From Bacteroidales bacterium (GTDB taxonomy: Bacteria; Bacteroidota; Bacteroidia; Bacteroidales; Bacteroidaceae), in contig JAUNIV010000108.1 in the NCBI GenBank assembly GCA_030523385.1, forward strand, positions 1 to 7,326: DNA of 7,326 nucleotides, in the 5' to 3' direction. The notes under the pieces are model-generated. The model worked only from the letters and a program-made list of their open reading frames with translations. It was not told the DNA's origin and did no database searches. This document shows positions 6,271 to 7,326 of the stretch, piece by piece. Positions within the stretch are counted from its first letter, which is position 1. Each line of letters opens with the position of its first letter. The translations under genes and the position numbers were made by a program.

Positions 6271-7050
6271 TTATTTTGATTTAGTGTTAATAATCAGTTT
6301 CTCCAAAAATCTAATTTGGTCTGCAAAGTAAGCGTTTTTTTTTGGATATTTCAAATTTAATTTTTTAATTATTTCAAGTGCTTTGGAATATCTTCGCTGT
6401 TTAACGTATATTTTGGCCAAAGTCTCCGTAAAATAACTCTCATCGTACTCTTCTTCCTCGTGCGTTTCGGGTTGTTCATCTGTTTCTTCCACCTCTACCG
6501 GCTGTTCCGTCTTTTTTACATCCAAAGAGACAGAGAACGGTTCTTCTTCCGCCTTTTCTATAAATTCGTCTATCAGATCCTGTCCTTTCATATTGTAATT
6601 GTCAATGGCAGAATCGGCCACTACAGTTTTTTGTTCTTCTTCGCGCAACAAATAGGAAGCATAATCCGTTGCCACATTGGCCGCAGGCAAATGCAATGCC
6701 GGTGCTTCCTCGCGAGGCACGGTAGAAAGAAAAGCATCTATCAAAGACAATGTGCGGTCCAACCCTTCTTTTCCTTCTTCGGCTTCTTTTTTCTCAGGGA
6801 AAGGAACAATCTTGAAACGGTCTCCTTCTATCAGATGAAACAACACACTACGGTCGGCTATATACAATGCCGCCCTACGCAACTCCTCACCAAAAGTTAT
6901 ATCGTGCAACAAGAACAGATTCTTCAGATACAACAATCTGGCCGTCTGAAAATAAGGATAGCGGGCAAGCAGCGTGCGCAACTCATACAAAGTTTCCCTG
7001 TTCAGCGATTCGGGATGGGTCAACCACTCATATAAATTCTGCTGGGTCAT
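6271..7050 (-). CDS. TPR-containing protein of unknown function between lptE and secG
   Basis: 259 residues with no signal peptide or membrane helix, so probably cytoplasmic. The N-terminal part (about 1-75) is helical and contains ETLYELRTLLARYPYFQTAR (19-38), which reads like a degenerate helical repeat. A central region is low in conservation signals, and an acidic linker (about 165-206, many Glu/Asp) follows. The C-terminal segment FTETLAKIYVKQRRYSKALE (207-226), continuing to LNLKYPKKNAYF (231-242), is a clear tetratricopeptide repeat. TPRs bind proteins, so a scaffold or adaptor role is inferred; no enzyme motif is present. It starts 11 bases after the lptE stop and ends 5 bases before secG, so it shares their operon and perhaps a role in envelope biogenesis. 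A run of nine A residues encodes Lys-Lys within the TPR (plus-strand T run 6335-6343). Confidence 0.85.
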   Translation of the reverse strand: MTQQNLYEWLTHPESLNRETLYELRTLLARYPYFQTARLLYLKNLFLLHDITFGEELRRAALYIADRSVLFHLIEGDRFKIVPFPEKKEAEEGKEGLDRTLSLIDAFLSTVPREEAPALHLPAANVATDYASYLLREEEQKTVVADSAIDNYNMKGQDLIDEFIEKAEEEPFSVSLDVKKTEQPVEVEETDEQPETHEEEEYDESYFTETLAKIYVKQRRYSKALEIIKKLNLKYPKKNAYFADQIRFLEKLIINTKSK

Positions 7051-7061
7051 AAGAGAATCCG

Positions 7062-7326
7062 TTACCAGTTAGCCACTGTGGCATTGAAAATCTGATCGAC
7101 TATTTCCTTAATCATCTGCGTAACCAATTCTTCCTGCACAGAGGTAAGCTGTTGGGTAGATTCATATTCACGGCTGGCAGAATATTGCTGTCCGTTGAAA
7201 CTCTCCATCGGATTGGCCGAATTGACAAAGTTCACCTTCACAGTCATGCGCAGTTCCACCATATTCGAGTAACCGTCTGCACTGATGCCTTTATTCACGG
7301 CATCATAGTTTGTGATTTCGCCAGAT
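7062..7326 (-). CDS. lptE: LptE-like LPS-assembly lipoprotein, C-terminal half (partial)
   Basis: The open frame runs in from beyond the right edge with no stop; an internal GTG at 7298 is not the true start. The visible 87 residues begin SGEITNYDAV and end QIFNATVANW. The pattern of an alternating strand segment (MVELRMTVKVNFVN), a conserved F-N-x-Q-Y-S-A-S-R-E-Y-E segment, and a final helix (VQEELVTQMIKEIVDQIF) is that of the Bacteroidota LptE family. LptE is the outer-membrane lipoprotein plug of LptD that delivers lipopolysaccharide to the cell surface. Full-length members are about twice as long; the signal peptide and lipobox lie outside the window. It is followed after 11 bases by the TPR gene and then secG. 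The assignment rests on family resemblance plus this gene order. Confidence 0.85.
   Translation of the reverse strand, partial: SGEITNYDAVNKGISADGYSNMVELRMTVKVNFVNSANPMESFNGQQYSASREYESTQQLTSVQEELVTQMIKEIVDQIFNATVANW

Noticed and set aside
6460..7035. Plus-strand 191-codon open frame rich in Phe and Arg
   Set aside because: The Phe/Arg-rich composition is the antisense image of Glu/Lys-rich codons of the TPR protein; no family resemblance.
1..7326. CRISPR arrays, tRNA/rRNA genes, transposase genes, toxin-antitoxin or phage-defence modules
   Set aside because: No regularly spaced direct repeats, cloverleaf structures or matching protein motifs are visible on either strand.

Overview
The window looks like chromosome of a Bacteroides-type gut bacterium (Bacteroides, Phocaeicola or a close relative). 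The evidence is a Bacteroidota-type LptE, TPR protein and SecG in that order, a 6-bladed beta-propeller lipoprotein with the GQGPGE signature, a lipoprotein whose acylated Cys is followed by SDDD (the Bacteroides surface-export signal), no Shine-Dalgarno sequences before starts, and TAnnTTTG-type -7 boxes. The genus assignment is inference from these family features. All supported genes lie on the minus strand, so transcription runs from high to low coordinates.

Right part (7326 down to about 5800) is a housekeeping envelope operon: the C-terminal half of an LptE-like LPS-assembly lipoprotein, a TPR-containing protein of unknown function, and secG, with gaps of 11 and 5 bases and a strong hairpin terminator after secG. 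Next come xthA (exonuclease III) and, 46 bases further on, a PDZ-containing S41-family protease lipoprotein that ends at a second strong terminator.

Left-centre (about 3370 to 600) holds two more lipoprotein genes: a 6-bladed beta-propeller protein with its own promoter-like -7 box, then a GH33 sialidase with a complete catalytic set. The sialidase ends at a hairpin terminator preceded by a second perfect inverted repeat.

The first 613 bases carry no convincing intact gene. They hold a possible degraded coding remnant (47-232, minus strand), and a compact 104-base element (272-375) with 15-bp perfect terminal inverted repeats and several palindromes nested inside it. The most plausible reading is a small non-autonomous or REP/MITE-like repeat. 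About 110 bases after it (376-487) show nothing recognisable.

Functionally, the right half is core envelope biogenesis and DNA repair. The left half is a set of exported lipoproteins for host-glycan and protein processing. I do not see a clearly new defence or mobile system. The best candidates for a second look are the nested palindromic element, the inverted repeat over the propeller-gene promoter, and the undescribed TPR protein fixed between lptE and secG.
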